Positions 17,228-25,826 are shown, counted from the stretch's first letter. The stretch: DNA of 64,000 nucleotides from an uncultured Latescibacterota bacterium (GCA_958295785.1 OY282377.1:2246394-2310393); one strand, 5' to 3'. Notes: generated by a model not told the origin, from the letters alone. Numbers and translations: made by a program.

Positions 17228-19099
17228 CTATTCGTCCATTCGCGCTTTTTGATCATCGACAACCCATTTTTCGGCGGGTTTTGGGTCGGTGTAATCAAAA
17301 TAGGCCGCGAGCGTTTTTTGGGCAATGGGCGCGGCTATCGCGCCACCCGAACCGCCGTTTTCAACAATGACGACAACGGCAATGCGCGGGTTTTCCACGG
17401 GCGCGAATGCGGCAAACCATGCGTGGTCTTCCCCGTGCGGATTTTGCGCGGTGCCGGTTTTTCCCGCAACGGCACTATCGGGTAACTGAGCGCGGCGGCC
17501 CGTGCCGTATGGCCCGTTGACCACATCCCACATCATGCTTTGCACGGTTTTGATGGTCGATGCCGAAATGGAAAGCGGCGCGGTTTGGCTCTGCGTGCCT
17601 TTGATCACATAAGGCGTGGACAGCCGACCGGTTGCCAGCGCACTGACATAGCGCGCCATCTGAACGGGCGTTGCCAAAAGTTCCCCTTGCCCAATGACCA
17701 AGTTGAGCATGTTACCCCTTGCCCATGCGCCGTGCCGTTGTTCGTAATAGGTGCGGTCGGGCAACAGACCGCGCGCTTCGCCATCGCCGCCGGATGCAAT
17801 GTCGATATTTGTCACTTCCCCAATGCCAAACAGGTGGGCATATCGGTGCCAGTTTTCAATGCCCACTTCCAGGCCGAGTTGATAAAAAAAGACATCGCAC
17901 GATTTGGCGAGGGCCTGGCGCAAGTTGATTTTGCCACAGCCCTTTTTGTCGTGGCAGCCAAACCTGCGATTGCCAAAAACCATGCCCCCCCTGCACGGGC
18001 GAAAGCGATAATCGTCGGCTTGGAGCAGGCCCATGTCCAACGCCGCGATAGATGCGACCATTTTGAAGATCGACGCGGGCGGATATTCGCCCTGAAGGCT
18101 GCGGTTGAGCAAGGGGAGGGCCGGGTCTGTTTGCAAGAGACGCCACGCCTTGGCGTCGCGGATGGAACGCGGGTGAAAACTCGGTTTGCTGACCATCGCG
18201 AGAATTTCGCCGGTCTGTGGGTTCATCGCAACCAAACTGCCGCGCATGCTGTCGGCAAATGCGCGTTCGGCAACCCACTGCACGCGCCAGTCGAGCGTCA
18301 GGTGTATGTCTTCGCCGGGAATGGGGGGGGATGTTTTTTCGGGAAAATTGCCCACTTCGCGGCCCTTGGCATTGACCTCGATATACTTGACGCCCTCCTG
18401 CCCGCGCAGGCGGTCTTCAAAGAGCCGTTCGATCCCGCGTTTTCCAATTTGGTCGCCATAGCGATAGCCCAGGGTTTTCAACTGGGCATATTGCGATGGG
18501 CTGATCAGCCCCACATAGCCCAAGATGTGCGGCGCTAAGGGAAATGGCTGCGCTGACTCGGCGGCTATCTCAGCCGGAGGGTCAAAGATGGGATAGCCCC
18601 TTCGGGCTTCAATTTGGATTTCCACGCCCGGCAAATCGTAGCGGTTTTCTTTGACGACTGAAACGGTTTCAAAATCCACATCGCGCTTGAGATTGACCGG
18701 ATCGTAAAAATACAGATGGCGCGTTTTCAGTTTTTCCGCGATGCTTTCACAGGGCAAGTCCACGATTTGCCCCAGGCGTTTGAGGAGGCCATTGCACGCG
18801 CCTTCCTCAATATTGGCCAACAGGCGCGGGGGAATCACAGAGATGGCATAAGACGGGTGGTTATCGACCAAAATCGCGCCATTGCGGTCGCGGATCAGGC
18901 CGCGATTGGCCTGAATGGCGACCGGTTGCATGGTGTTTTTTTTGGACTGGATGCGATACTGTTCCCCGCCGGCAATTTGCAACATATAGAGACGCACGCC
19001 CAAAATGCCGAAGAGCAGGACCACCACCCCCTTCAGGATGTACGCGTGGCGTTCTCGCATGCTGTTGTCAAAGTCGCGGTGCATGGCGTCCCATTCCAA
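17228..19099 (-). CDS. mrdA: Penicillin-binding protein 2 (class B transpeptidase)
   Basis: Encodes up to 623 residues. An N-terminal membrane anchor (about 22-42) is followed by the PBP dimerisation domain and a transpeptidase domain. The active-site serine is in PASIFK (S343, K346), the second motif is SCD (400-402) and the third is KTGT (547-550). It cross-links side-wall peptidoglycan during elongation with RodA. The start overlaps the end of mreD by 32 bases (ATG 19099) or 17 bases (ATG 19084), suggesting translational coupling. The last residues MDE and the stop come from a GACGAATAG repeat word that is shared with the end of the SPOR gene. Confidence 0.95.
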   Translation of the reverse strand: MEWDAMHRDFDNSMRERHAYILKGVVVLLFGILGVRLYMLQIAGGEQYRIQSKKNTMQPVAIQANRGLIRDRNGAILVDNHPSYAISVIPPRLLANIEEGACNGLLKRLGQIVDLPCESIAEKLKTRHLYFYDPVNLKRDVDFETVSVVKENRYDLPGVEIQIEARRGYPIFDPPAEIAAESAQPFPLAPHILGYVGLISPSQYAQLKTLGYRYGDQIGKRGIERLFEDRLRGQEGVKYIEVNAKGREVGNFPEKTSPPIPGEDIHLTLDWRVQWVAERAFADSMRGSLVAMNPQTGEILAMVSKPSFHPRSIRDAKAWRLLQTDPALPLLNRSLQGEYPPASIFKMVASIAALDMGLLQADDYRFRPCRGGMVFGNRRFGCHDKKGCGKINLRQALAKSCDVFFYQLGLEVGIENWHRYAHLFGIGEVTNIDIASGGDGEARGLLPDRTYYEQRHGAWARGNMLNLVIGQGELLATPVQMARYVSALATGRLSTPYVIKGTQSQTAPLSISASTIKTVQSMMWDVVNGPYGTGRRAQLPDSAVAGKTGTAQNPHGEDHAWFAAFAPVENPRIAVVVIVENGGSGGAIAAPIAQKTLAAYFDYTDPKPAEKWVVDDQKARMDE

Positions 19100-19547
19100 T
19101 CACGCGGGCAAAGACAAACGACAATCCCGTGCCCAGCGCGGCGGTGTAAAAGCTGGTGCCCAACCCGATGCTCAAAATTTTGATCGGGTCTGAAGAAAAC
19201 AGAAAAAAAATAACATCGTGCAAAAGCGTGGCAAAAAACAGAATCACAGCCTGCACGCGCAGGGATTCTGCGACAATGCCAAGGCGGCTATACCCCACGC
19301 CAAAACCGATCAGGCTGTTGCCCAAGGCATTGATGCCCAAACGCACGCCTGGATCGTATAAGTCGATGAGCAAACCGGATGCAAACCCCAGCACAGTCCC
19401 TTCGATTTGCCCTCGGCTGATGGCGATAAACACCAGTGTTATGATCACGAGATCTGGCACAATCCCGTAAATGGCGAGGGCGCGCCCCCATGACGCTTGG
19501 AAAAGCAGAGCGAAAAAAATGAGCAGAATATTGCGGGCAATAATCAT
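19068..19547 (-). CDS. mreD: Rod shape-determining protein MreD
   Basis: Encodes 159 residues with five or six predicted membrane helices. It shows the MreD-like features of an N-terminal IIARNILLIFFALLFQ helix and a GFASGLLIDLYDPGVRLGINAL stretch (described here in part only). MreD belongs to the elongasome. It overlaps mrdA and is followed by rodA, the usual order. The mreB and mreC genes that normally precede it are not in the window; the upstream DNA is repeat-rich instead. The ribosome site is weak. The call rests on hydropathy, context and the short motifs, so it is good but not certain. Confidence 0.85.
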   Translation of the reverse strand: MIIARNILLIFFALLFQASWGRALAIYGIVPDLVIITLVFIAISRGQIEGTVLGFASGLLIDLYDPGVRLGINALGNSLIGFGVGYSRLGIVAESLRVQAVILFFATLLHDVIFFLFSSDPIKILSIGLGTSFYTAALGTGLSFVFARVIGMGRHAPRL

Positions 19548-19768
19548 TGGGGCAACAGGCGATTACGGAAGAAAGATGCGAAAATAAAAACGGAGGGGCG
19601 CGGCCCCCATGCCCGCCCGAAAAGGCGAGATACAAGGCGAAGGCAACCCCATAAGAACACGGATGAACGCAGGGGGAGCGCAGATGGCGCGGGGGCTGTG
19701 GGGGCACTCCGCGATCCAGACAAATGTGGGAACATGGCCCCGTGCCCGCCCGAAGACATTCGCGCCTT
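19548..19768. repeat. Repeat-rich gap with two GGGGC hairpin elements
   Basis: Holds hairpin copies at about 19576-19622 and 19730-19757 separated by other GC-rich repeat words. It lies between the lytic transglycosylase stop codon and the mreD start. No clear promoter for mreD was found. Confidence 0.6.
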
Positions 19769-21703
19769 CTATTCCGCAATTTCTCTGACGCGAATGCGCG
19801 TGCCAGCGCGCAGGTGCGATGGGCTTTGAATGCCATTCATGGATTGCAGGGCTTCAACGCTCGTATCAAAAGTGCGGGCGATCTCCCACAGGGTATCGCC
19901 TGCGCGCACCGTGTAAAAAATGGGCGAATCCGATGCGCCATCATTGGGTAGCCAAAGGGTGAGACGGTCGCCCGGGTGAATGGGGCGATGGGTATTGAGA
20001 TCGTTCCACGCGCGCAAGTGCGAGACCGTGAGGCCCTCGCGCTTGGCAATTTCCCACAGGGTATCGCCCGCGCGCACTGTAATGTTGACTTGGCGATAGT
20101 GCTTTGGGTCGGGCGTGAGGTCGATATTTTTTGTTCGCACGGCTGTATGAGACGAGTATTGCGCGCCGGGATACAGCGGAACCGTGAGTTTTTGACCGAT
20201 TTGCAACCGGCGCGGATTGGCGATGCCATTGGCCTCTGTCAGCGCGGTTTGCGACACCCCCATGCGAGACGCAATCCCGGACAGGGTATCGCCGCGTTTG
20301 ACCACGTAATCGACCATCTGGATTTTTTTGTGCGCGGGTATTTGGGCGTAATTGGCCCTAAATTTAGCGCCCGCGCCCTTGGGCACGCGCAACGCATAAG
20401 GGGTTCGGCGCGTTGCGGGCGGCGTGTATGCGCGGCGCAGGTCCGGGTTGAGTTGGCGCAGCCATGCGTAGGTCGTGCCCGCGCATTCTGCCGCCAAACG
20501 CAGGGATATGGGTTCTGTCACCGCGACTTTGTCATACGAGAGGGCGGGCTGATAGACGATATTTTCAAAGCCGAAAAACGCGGGGTCTTTGGCCATGATG
20601 ACCGCCGCCATGAACTTGGGTACGTGATTGCGGGTTTCTCTGGGCAGCGCGTGGATTTTCCAAAAATCCCGGGTTCTGGATTTTGCGATGGCGCCGTCCA
20701 TGCGGCCCTGCCCGCAGTTGTACGCCGCGACAACCAACCGCCAATTGCCAAAGTATTGGTAGAGGTGGGTGAGATGTCGCGCAGCAGCACGGGCGGCTTT
20801 TTCCGGATCCATGCGATCATCGCGGTACGTATTGCGCCGCAGGCCATAGAGCAAGCCCGTGCGGTACATGAATTGCCACATGCCCAAGGCCCTCACACGC
20901 GACTGCGCGCGCGAGTTAAATCCGCTTTCGACCAGGGCTTTATACGCGAGGTCTTGGGGGAGGCCATAGTTGCGGAAAACCGATTGGATCATGGGCAAAT
21001 AGGCGGTGGAGCGCGACAGGCAGAGCGCGAAAAACTCGCGCTTTTCCGTTTGGAAATAGCGGATATAAGCCAAGACTTCGGGGCGGAGGTCAATCGGCAC
21101 ATCGGCCTGCCCGGCCAGCACCCGGATTTTGAGTTCCCGATAGTGCGGATGGCGCGACAAGTCCGCGGCTATCGATTCGGGCAGGGCATCGATCAACAAT
21201 GCCACGGGCGCGTCCGGCGATATGGGCGCGCGGGGCAGGATCGCATAGTAGTGTTCGAGGGTAAAACGCGCCAGCGCGGCCCATTCTTTCGCCGTTTCGG
21301 GCGAGGGATTGGGAACAAAACGCCGGCGCAATGTGTGGGCTATCGCGTCGAGGTGTGCGCGTGTTTGCCCCGATGGGTGTTTGACCTTTTGAAGCATGTT
21401 GTAGAGCGGATCCTTAGCAGCGGCCTTTGTCTTTGTTATGACGGGTTCTGCTGCGACGGGTTCTACGACTTTTGCTGGTTCTACGACTTTTGCTGGTTCT
21501 ACGACTTTTGCTGGTTCTACGACTTTTGCTGGTTCTACGACTTCTGCTGTGGGTTTGGGAACATCCGGGACATCGGGGGCGCGCATGGTCGTCGAGGTGG
21601 CGCATCCCCCTGCGATTAGGGCAACGATCAGACACACCTGATATCGCGGAGAAAATTTTGAGTGATTGGGACGATTTTGCCTGTACAATAAATACCGTTT
21701 CAT
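19769..21703 (-). CDS. Membrane-bound lytic murein transglycosylase with three LysM domains (MltD-like)
   Basis: Encodes 644 residues. The N-terminus has a lipoprotein signal with lipobox IAGGC. A low-complexity linker with repeated PAKVVE units follows, and then an SLT domain with the catalytic glutamate in ALVESGFN and the typical ALGMWQFM motif. Three LysM domains end the protein, each beginning with a GDTL motif (VKRGDTLSGIA, VRAGDTLWEIA twice), and bind peptidoglycan. It cleaves murein glycan strands, probably from the outer membrane. ATG 21703 has GAGGGAAAGG upstream. It is upstream of the mreD-mrdA-rodA genes on the same strand, though separated by repeats. Confidence 0.92.
   Translation of the reverse strand: MKRYLLYRQNRPNHSKFSPRYQVCLIVALIAGGCATSTTMRAPDVPDVPKPTAEVVEPAKVVEPAKVVEPAKVVEPAKVVEPVAAEPVITKTKAAAKDPLYNMLQKVKHPSGQTRAHLDAIAHTLRRRFVPNPSPETAKEWAALARFTLEHYYAILPRAPISPDAPVALLIDALPESIAADLSRHPHYRELKIRVLAGQADVPIDLRPEVLAYIRYFQTEKREFFALCLSRSTAYLPMIQSVFRNYGLPQDLAYKALVESGFNSRAQSRVRALGMWQFMYRTGLLYGLRRNTYRDDRMDPEKAARAAARHLTHLYQYFGNWRLVVAAYNCGQGRMDGAIAKSRTRDFWKIHALPRETRNHVPKFMAAVIMAKDPAFFGFENIVYQPALSYDKVAVTEPISLRLAAECAGTTYAWLRQLNPDLRRAYTPPATRRTPYALRVPKGAGAKFRANYAQIPAHKKIQMVDYVVKRGDTLSGIASRMGVSQTALTEANGIANPRRLQIGQKLTVPLYPGAQYSSHTAVRTKNIDLTPDPKHYRQVNITVRAGDTLWEIAKREGLTVSHLRAWNDLNTHRPIHPGDRLTLWLPNDGASDSPIFYTVRAGDTLWEIARTFDTSVEALQSMNGIQSPSHLRAGTRIRVREIAE
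21456..21546 (-). repeat. 18-bp tandem repeat encoding PAKVVE units
   Basis: About five nearly identical 18-base units encode successive PAKVVE hexapeptides in the linker of the lytic transglycosylase. The DNA identity between units suggests recent copy-number change by strand slippage. Confidence 0.85.
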
Positions 21704-22045
21704 AGCCTTTCCCTCTCATCGAGAAATTTTTACGCATCGCCGCGCAATGGGAAACTGCCAACGCACGCCTTTGGACAACTGCTTGCGTTGAAAAAAAATT
21801 GAAGCGAAAACTCGGAACCACCGCGTCCTCAACTTAAGGCCGCACATCTACGCAACGGGGTACAACTGGCCGTTGAACGGACTTGAGCCCGTTGTACCCC
21901 ATTGCTCAGGCCCAGTTCATCGGCGAATAAAAAAATAAAGGTCGTGGGTTTTGGGGCGGTTGGGCGGCCTTCTCACGTCTTGCCTCTCGCGCCTTTGGGT
22001 TGGGCGGAGACTGACCACTTGGTGGCCGGGGCGGACTGGGGTCGT
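21704..22045. other. Intergenic region with a GTAC inverted repeat
   Basis: About 340 bases without a gene. It includes the leader of the lytic transglycosylase gene and, at 21857-21900, a perfect 10-bp inverted repeat GGGGTACAAC / GTTGTACCCC with a 24-base loop. Words such as CTCACGTCTTGCCTCTCGCG (about 21973-21992) belong to the dispersed short repeats. Confidence 0.55.
21857..21900. repeat. GTACAAC inverted repeat (hairpin)
   Basis: GGGGTACAAC at 21857-21866 pairs with GTTGTACCCC at 21891-21900. The GGGGTACAACTGC word recurs inside the MITE-like repeats and next to several gene ends (17180-17200, 22053-22075, 49697-49715, 62705-62745). Confidence 0.7.
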
Positions 22046-22672
22046 CTATTCGTCTATGAACTGCTGGGGCAGTTGTACTGCGCTTTTGGCGTGTATTCTG
22101 GTGCGAACCACATAAGCTTCGAGAAACCCCAGTGCTCGAATGGCGTGGCGCAGTTTTTCCGCTTGTTCGGGCGCGTGGCAGTTGCCCGCCTGAATTTTGT
22201 AGAGTTGCGTGTCGGGGTCGCGCTGAATATAGGTCAATGCCCGAGCATCGCGTTGGATTTGGTCGCGCAATGCCTCGGCTTGCCCGCGGTTACTCACCAC
22301 TGCGACCTGAACGCGAAATCCCGCCACTTGCCGCGTGGCTCCAGGTGACACCACCTCGTCCTGGGCTGGGGGTTGCAACAAAAAGTCGTCGTCCTCGAGG
22401 GTGTTCGGGTCAAAGTCCTCTCGCACCGCCACCGAAGCCTCCGGGATGGCGAGTTGGGGCTTTGAGCCACTACAGCCGATCAGGAGCACACACAATGCAA
22501 TCAAGGCAAGAGGTAGGCAACGAATTTCGCCCCCAAAGCCTGCCCTCGAATGTTTGAATCTCAAGACGCAAAAAACGCGAAACGCAGAGGCGAGGCCCCT
22601 GTGCCTGTCCGAAGTGGCAATACGCCTCTCCCATCCCGTCTTGCGTCTTCGGTTTGCCGGCTTAGGTCTCAC
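22046..22672 (-). CDS. SPOR-domain lipoprotein (start uncertain)
   Basis: The reading frame is 208 residues from ATG 22672, but the true start is probably further in. Residues 53-67 form a lipoprotein signal ending in LLIGC (Cys 67, bases 22472-22474), and everything before them lies in repeat-rich DNA. No ATG or convincing ribosome site lies just before the signal, so a rare start codon or a damaged 5' end is possible. The C-terminal part (FRVQVAVVSNRGQAEAL to LGFLEAYVVRT) is a SPOR domain, which binds denuded glycan strands. The last ten residues (QLPQQFIDE and stop) are encoded by the ACAACTGC..GCAGTTC plus GACGAATAG repeat. It is probably an envelope protein linked to wall remodelling. 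Confidence 0.72.
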   Translation of the reverse strand: MRPKPANRRRKTGWERRIATSDRHRGLASAFRVFCVLRFKHSRAGFGGEIRCLPLALIALCVLLIGCSGSKPQLAIPEASVAVREDFDPNTLEDDDFLLQPPAQDEVVSPGATRQVAGFRVQVAVVSNRGQAEALRDQIQRDARALTYIQRDPDTQLYKIQAGNCHAPEQAEKLRHAIRALGFLEAYVVRTRIHAKSAVQLPQQFIDE

Positions 22673-22935
22673 ATCTCGCGCCTTTCTGTTGGACAGCCTA
22701 TCGCTTTCAGCCCCGTCCCCTCTCCCATCTCATGTCTCGTATCTTAGCTATCGCGGCTGGCCGGGGGCTTATAGCTGATTGTATCTTGCCTTTTCGGGCG
22801 GGCACGGGGGCACCGCCCCTACGTTCCCAATCTCTCGCTTTTCGCCTTTCATCCGTGTAATCCGCGATCCGGCTTTAACCACTTTAAGAATGCCAGCAAA
22901 ATTTGTCAATCAATTTGTAATAAATCAGTGGTTTA
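22530..22935. other. Repeat-rich region between mtnA and the SPOR gene
   Basis: Contains CGTCTTGCGTCTTCGG / CTCATGTCTCG words, a GGGGC/GCCCC hairpin element (22790-22826) and TTCATCCGTGTAATCCGCG words. mtnA ends at 22936. The upstream part of the SPOR reading frame overlaps this region but looks non-coding. Confidence 0.5.
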
Positions 22936-23970
22936 TCATTCAAACCAGCGTGCGAACGCTTCCGCGTAATTGCCTTTTGCCACGCCTTTTTCCGTGATGA
23001 TCGCCGTGACGAGGTGGTTGGGGGTCACGTCAAATGCGGGGTTGTACACCTGAATGCCATTGGGCGCGGTTTGCCGGCCCATGCCGCGCGTGATTTCTTC
23101 GGTTGCGCGTTCTTCAATTGGAATTTGCACGCCGCTGGCGCGTTTCATATCAATGGTGGAGAGCGGCGCGGCCACGTAAAAAGGCACCTGATGCGCGTGG
23201 GCCAACAGGGCCAAACCGTAAGTGCCGATTTTGTTGGCAACATCTCCGTTTTTGGCAATGCGATCCGCGCCCACGACGACGCTGTCGATGTTTTTGTCGC
23301 GCAACACTGCGGCGGCCATGCTGTCGCAAATGACTGTGACATCAACCCCGCTCTGATTCAATTCCCAGGCGGTCAGGCGCGACCCCTGCAACAGAGGACG
23401 GGTTTCGTCCGCATAAACCGCGACCTGCTTGCCCGCTTCCACCGCGGCATAAACCACGGCCAAGGCCGTGCCGTAGTCGGCCGTGGCCAATCCGCCGGCA
23501 TTGCAGTGGGTCAGGACTGTGGAACGCGAAGACAGCAATTCGGCGCCGTGGCGACCGATCTGGCGGCATATCCGTTTGTCGTCTTCAAAAATTTCCTGGG
23601 CTTCTTTGAGCAAGAGATCGCGTTTTTCAGCGGGTGAACGCCCAGCCGCTTCGGCGACCACCTCTTCTTGCCGCTCGAGTGCCCAAAAGAGGTTGACGGC
23701 TGTGGGCCGCGTTTGGGCGAGTTTTTGAATGCTCTTTGCGACATGTGCATCGAAGTCGGCATTTTGAGCTATGGCTTCTTGCGCGGCAATGACGACCCCA
23801 TAAGCCGCTGCCACGCCAATGGCAGGCGCGCCGCGCACCCGCAAGTTGACAATGGCTTCTGCCACGGCTTTGACATCTCGACAAACGATAAATTGGTATG
23901 CTTCGGGCAACGAGGTCTGGTCGATGAGCCGCAAAGCATCATTTTCCCAAGTGAGGGTTGGAACGGGCAT
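22936..23970 (-). CDS. mtnA: S-methyl-5-thioribose-1-phosphate isomerase
   Basis: Encodes 344 residues from the ATG at 23970, which has GGAG nine bases upstream; the ATG at 23982 has none. The enzyme converts methylthioribose-1-phosphate to methylthioribulose-1-phosphate in the methionine salvage pathway. Family marks are RVRGAPAIGVAAAYG near residue 50, HCNAGGLATADYGTAL with the catalytic cysteine, and VVVGADRIAKNGDVANKIGT with the catalytic aspartate. It is a paralogue of eIF2B-alpha, but the motifs favour MtnA. It follows rsfS by 21 bases and is probably co-transcribed. No other methionine-salvage gene is nearby. Confidence 0.95.
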   Translation of the reverse strand: MPVPTLTWENDALRLIDQTSLPEAYQFIVCRDVKAVAEAIVNLRVRGAPAIGVAAAYGVVIAAQEAIAQNADFDAHVAKSIQKLAQTRPTAVNLFWALERQEEVVAEAAGRSPAEKRDLLLKEAQEIFEDDKRICRQIGRHGAELLSSRSTVLTHCNAGGLATADYGTALAVVYAAVEAGKQVAVYADETRPLLQGSRLTAWELNQSGVDVTVICDSMAAAVLRDKNIDSVVVGADRIAKNGDVANKIGTYGLALLAHAHQVPFYVAAPLSTIDMKRASGVQIPIEERATEEITRGMGRQTAPNGIQVYNPAFDVTPNHLVTAIITEKGVAKGNYAEAFARWFE

Positions 23971-23991
23971 GGCATCTCCCATGGTCGCGGG

Positions 23992-24360
23992 TCAAGCATT
24001 TATCAACGTATCGTCTTCAACGCGCTCTATTGGCGCGTCTCCCCACAGGCGTTCCAAGCCGTAAAACCGGCGCGATTCCGCCTGAAAAATATGGACAATA
24101 ATATCGACAAAATCGATCAGCACCCACTTCCGCATCTCATATCCCTCGACATGATAGGGACGCTGTCCCTCGGCCTTGAGACCCTCGATCACCGCGTCGG
24201 CCAAAGCGCGAACATGCACATCGGAAGTCCCGGTGCAGATCAGAAAATAATCGACAAAATCGGCAGTTTTACGCAGGTCAATCACGACAATGTCTTCGGC
24301 TTTGCGCGAAAGCAATTGCTCGACACAGGCGCGGCGAATCATCTCGATGGTATCTGACAA
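23992..24360 (-). CDS. rsfS: Ribosomal silencing factor RsfS
   Basis: Encodes 122 residues, the normal size. RsfS binds ribosomal protein uL14 and blocks subunit joining in starved cells. The signature stretches are DIVVIDLRKTADFVDYFLICTG (in part), RPYHVEGY and WVLIDFVDIIVHIF followed by R(R)FYGLERLWGDAP. I chose TTG 24360 because GGAG sits seven bases before it. The longer frame from 24390 also begins with TTG and runs into a CTTGCGTCTCACC repeat word. It lies between the HU gene and mtnA on the same strand. Confidence 0.93.
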   Translation of the reverse strand: MSDTIEMIRRACVEQLLSRKAEDIVVIDLRKTADFVDYFLICTGTSDVHVRALADAVIEGLKAEGQRPYHVEGYEMRKWVLIDFVDIIVHIFQAESRRFYGLERLWGDAPIERVEDDTLINA

Positions 24361-24456
24361 GACACACTCCACAAAAAAGGTGAGACGCAAGACGGAAGAT
24401 GTGATCCACGCGGATGGAGTAAAGTCGTCTATTCGTCTATTCGCTTACACTTGTTC

Positions 24457-24756
24457 TTAGAGTTCGTCCAAAGGCGTGTACAATGCTTTCTTGATCAGAA
24501 CGCCCGCTTTGAAATAGCTCTTCCGTCGGGCGGGCACATAAACGATCTCGCCCGTGCGGGGGTTGCGCGCAGCGGGTTTGGGTTTGGTCGGCTTGACACC
24601 CAACACGCCAAACCCTCGAATTTCGATTCGGTTTCCGTCAATCAGGTTTTCGCGCATAATGTCGAAAAGGGTATTCACCATCTCGTAAGCCAGTTGTTTA
24701 TTGATCCCCAAACGATCAGAAATTTCTAAGGCAATGGCTCTTTTAGTCGTTGTCAT
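24457..24756 (-). CDS. HU/IHF family DNA-binding protein
   Basis: Encodes 99 residues, a full-length HU/IHF monomer. The DNA-binding beta arm contains the RNPRTGEIVYVPA signature (about residues 64-76), and IRGFGVLGVKPTKPK precedes it. The N-terminal helices (KRAIALEISDRLGINKQLAYEMV in part) match the dimerisation body. It bends and compacts DNA. A promoter-like sequence lies 44-71 bases upstream (24800-24827). GACGAATAGACGAATAG repeat words follow the stop codon. HU cannot be told apart from IHF by sequence alone here. Confidence 0.95.
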   Translation of the reverse strand: MTTTKRAIALEISDRLGINKQLAYEMVNTLFDIMRENLIDGNRIEIRGFGVLGVKPTKPKPAARNPRTGEIVYVPARRKSYFKAGVLIKKALYTPLDEL

Positions 24757-24799
24757 TCAGCACTCCCATTTCACATGGTCTCGTCATGGCGTTGACGCT

Positions 24800-24827
24800 A
24801 ATATAGCCTGAAACCCATGAGACGCAA
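24800..24827 (-). promoter_or_regulatory. Candidate sigma-70-type promoter of the HU gene
   Basis: On the minus strand TTGCGT (24822-24827) and TATATT (24800-24805) are 16 bases apart, 44 bases before the HU ATG. The -35 box falls inside a GAGACGCAAGAC repeat word, so chance is possible. Confidence 0.35.
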
Positions 24828-24962
24828 GACAAAAATTGGGCAGATTCTATTAAAAAATATGGAGTTATGGTTTTCCGTTTGCCTCGCCACAATCCGTTTG
24901 CCCAAGTGGGCGTTGCGGCATTATTTTATGGCGTGATGAAAATAAAACAAAGGACGACCTTC

Positions 24963-25826
24963 ATGCGAACGGATTCTGAGGCCAGTGTAATCCATCGCGT
25001 TACCCGGTATGACGGGGCTATTGGCAAAGCTGTGGATGATGTTCTGGTCAAAGAAGAACCGCTCGAAATTCGCGTTGCCGGAGAACCCGTTGCCGCGACC
25101 ATGCGAACGCCTGGCGCAGATCGCGCCCTCGCGCTGGGCTTTTTGTACGCCGAAGGAATGATTCGCGAAATCGGCGACGTCGGGCGCGCAGGGCATTGCG
25201 GGCGCCCGGGGATGCCCGAATACGGCAATGTGATCGATGTTCTCCCACGCCCGGGCGCCCTCCTCGACCCCGAACGGATCCGCGCGAGCCGCCGGGGCAC
25301 CCTGATCTCGTCGGCGTGTGGGGTATGCGGGCGCGAGCAGATCGCCGATTTGATGCAGCGATGCCAGCCCCTTGCCGATGGGCGTTCCGTGCGGGCCGCG
25401 AGGATTTTTGCCGCACAGGATCAGATGCGCCAATCGCAGCGCGTGTTTGCACAAACAGGAGGCGTCCACGCCGCTGCCGCCTTTTCGGAACAGGGGGATA
25501 TGGTCGCATGTTATGAAGACATCGGTCGGCACAATGCGGTCGATAAGGTCGTCGGCTATATGCTCGAAACGCGCAACATAACAGAAGGCGAGGGCGTGCA
25601 GATGCTCACCGTGAGCAGCCGAGCGAGTTTTGAAATCGTGCAAAAAGCCGCTGTTGCCCGCATTCCAGTCGTGATCGCCGTATCTGCCGCGAGTTCATTG
25701 GCGGTCGATCTCGCCCGCGCCCTGGGCATCACCCTCATCGGCTTTGCGCGCAAAGACAGAATGGTGGTCTATACGGGAGAGGTAAGGGCGGTGCAAAGTG
25801 CAAAGGGGCTGACCGCTGACCACTGA
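24963..25826 (+). CDS. fdhD: Formate dehydrogenase accessory sulfurtransferase FdhD
   Basis: Encodes 287 residues from ATG 24963, which has AAAGGACG upstream; the frame stays open upstream but is not conserved. FdhD transfers sulfur from a cysteine desulfurase to the molybdenum cofactor of formate dehydrogenases. It shows the CGVCG redox motif (SSACGVCGR), GFLYAEGMI, VFAQTGGVHAAA and YEDIGRHNAVDKVVG, all typical. No formate dehydrogenase or molybdopterin gene lies in the window. The C-terminal tail (AKGLTADH and stop) is encoded by a CTGACCGCTGACCACTGA repeat, so the original C-terminus may have been replaced. Confidence 0.93.
   Translation: MRTDSEASVIHRVTRYDGAIGKAVDDVLVKEEPLEIRVAGEPVAATMRTPGADRALALGFLYAEGMIREIGDVGRAGHCGRPGMPEYGNVIDVLPRPGALLDPERIRASRRGTLISSACGVCGREQIADLMQRCQPLADGRSVRAARIFAAQDQMRQSQRVFAQTGGVHAAAAFSEQGDMVACYEDIGRHNAVDKVVGYMLETRNITEGEGVQMLTVSSRASFEIVQKAAVARIPVVIAVSAASSLAVDLARALGITLIGFARKDRMVVYTGEVRAVQSAKGLTADH

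Noticed and set aside
19976-21619. 547-residue ORF on the plus strand
   Set aside because: It is antisense to the lytic transglycosylase, which has a lipobox, SLT and LysM motifs; the plus-strand product has no recognisable domain.
22936-23970. eIF2B-like or ribose-1,5-bisphosphate isomerase instead of MtnA
   Set aside because: The HCNAGGLAT and GADRIAKNGDVANKIGT motifs and the length match MtnA.
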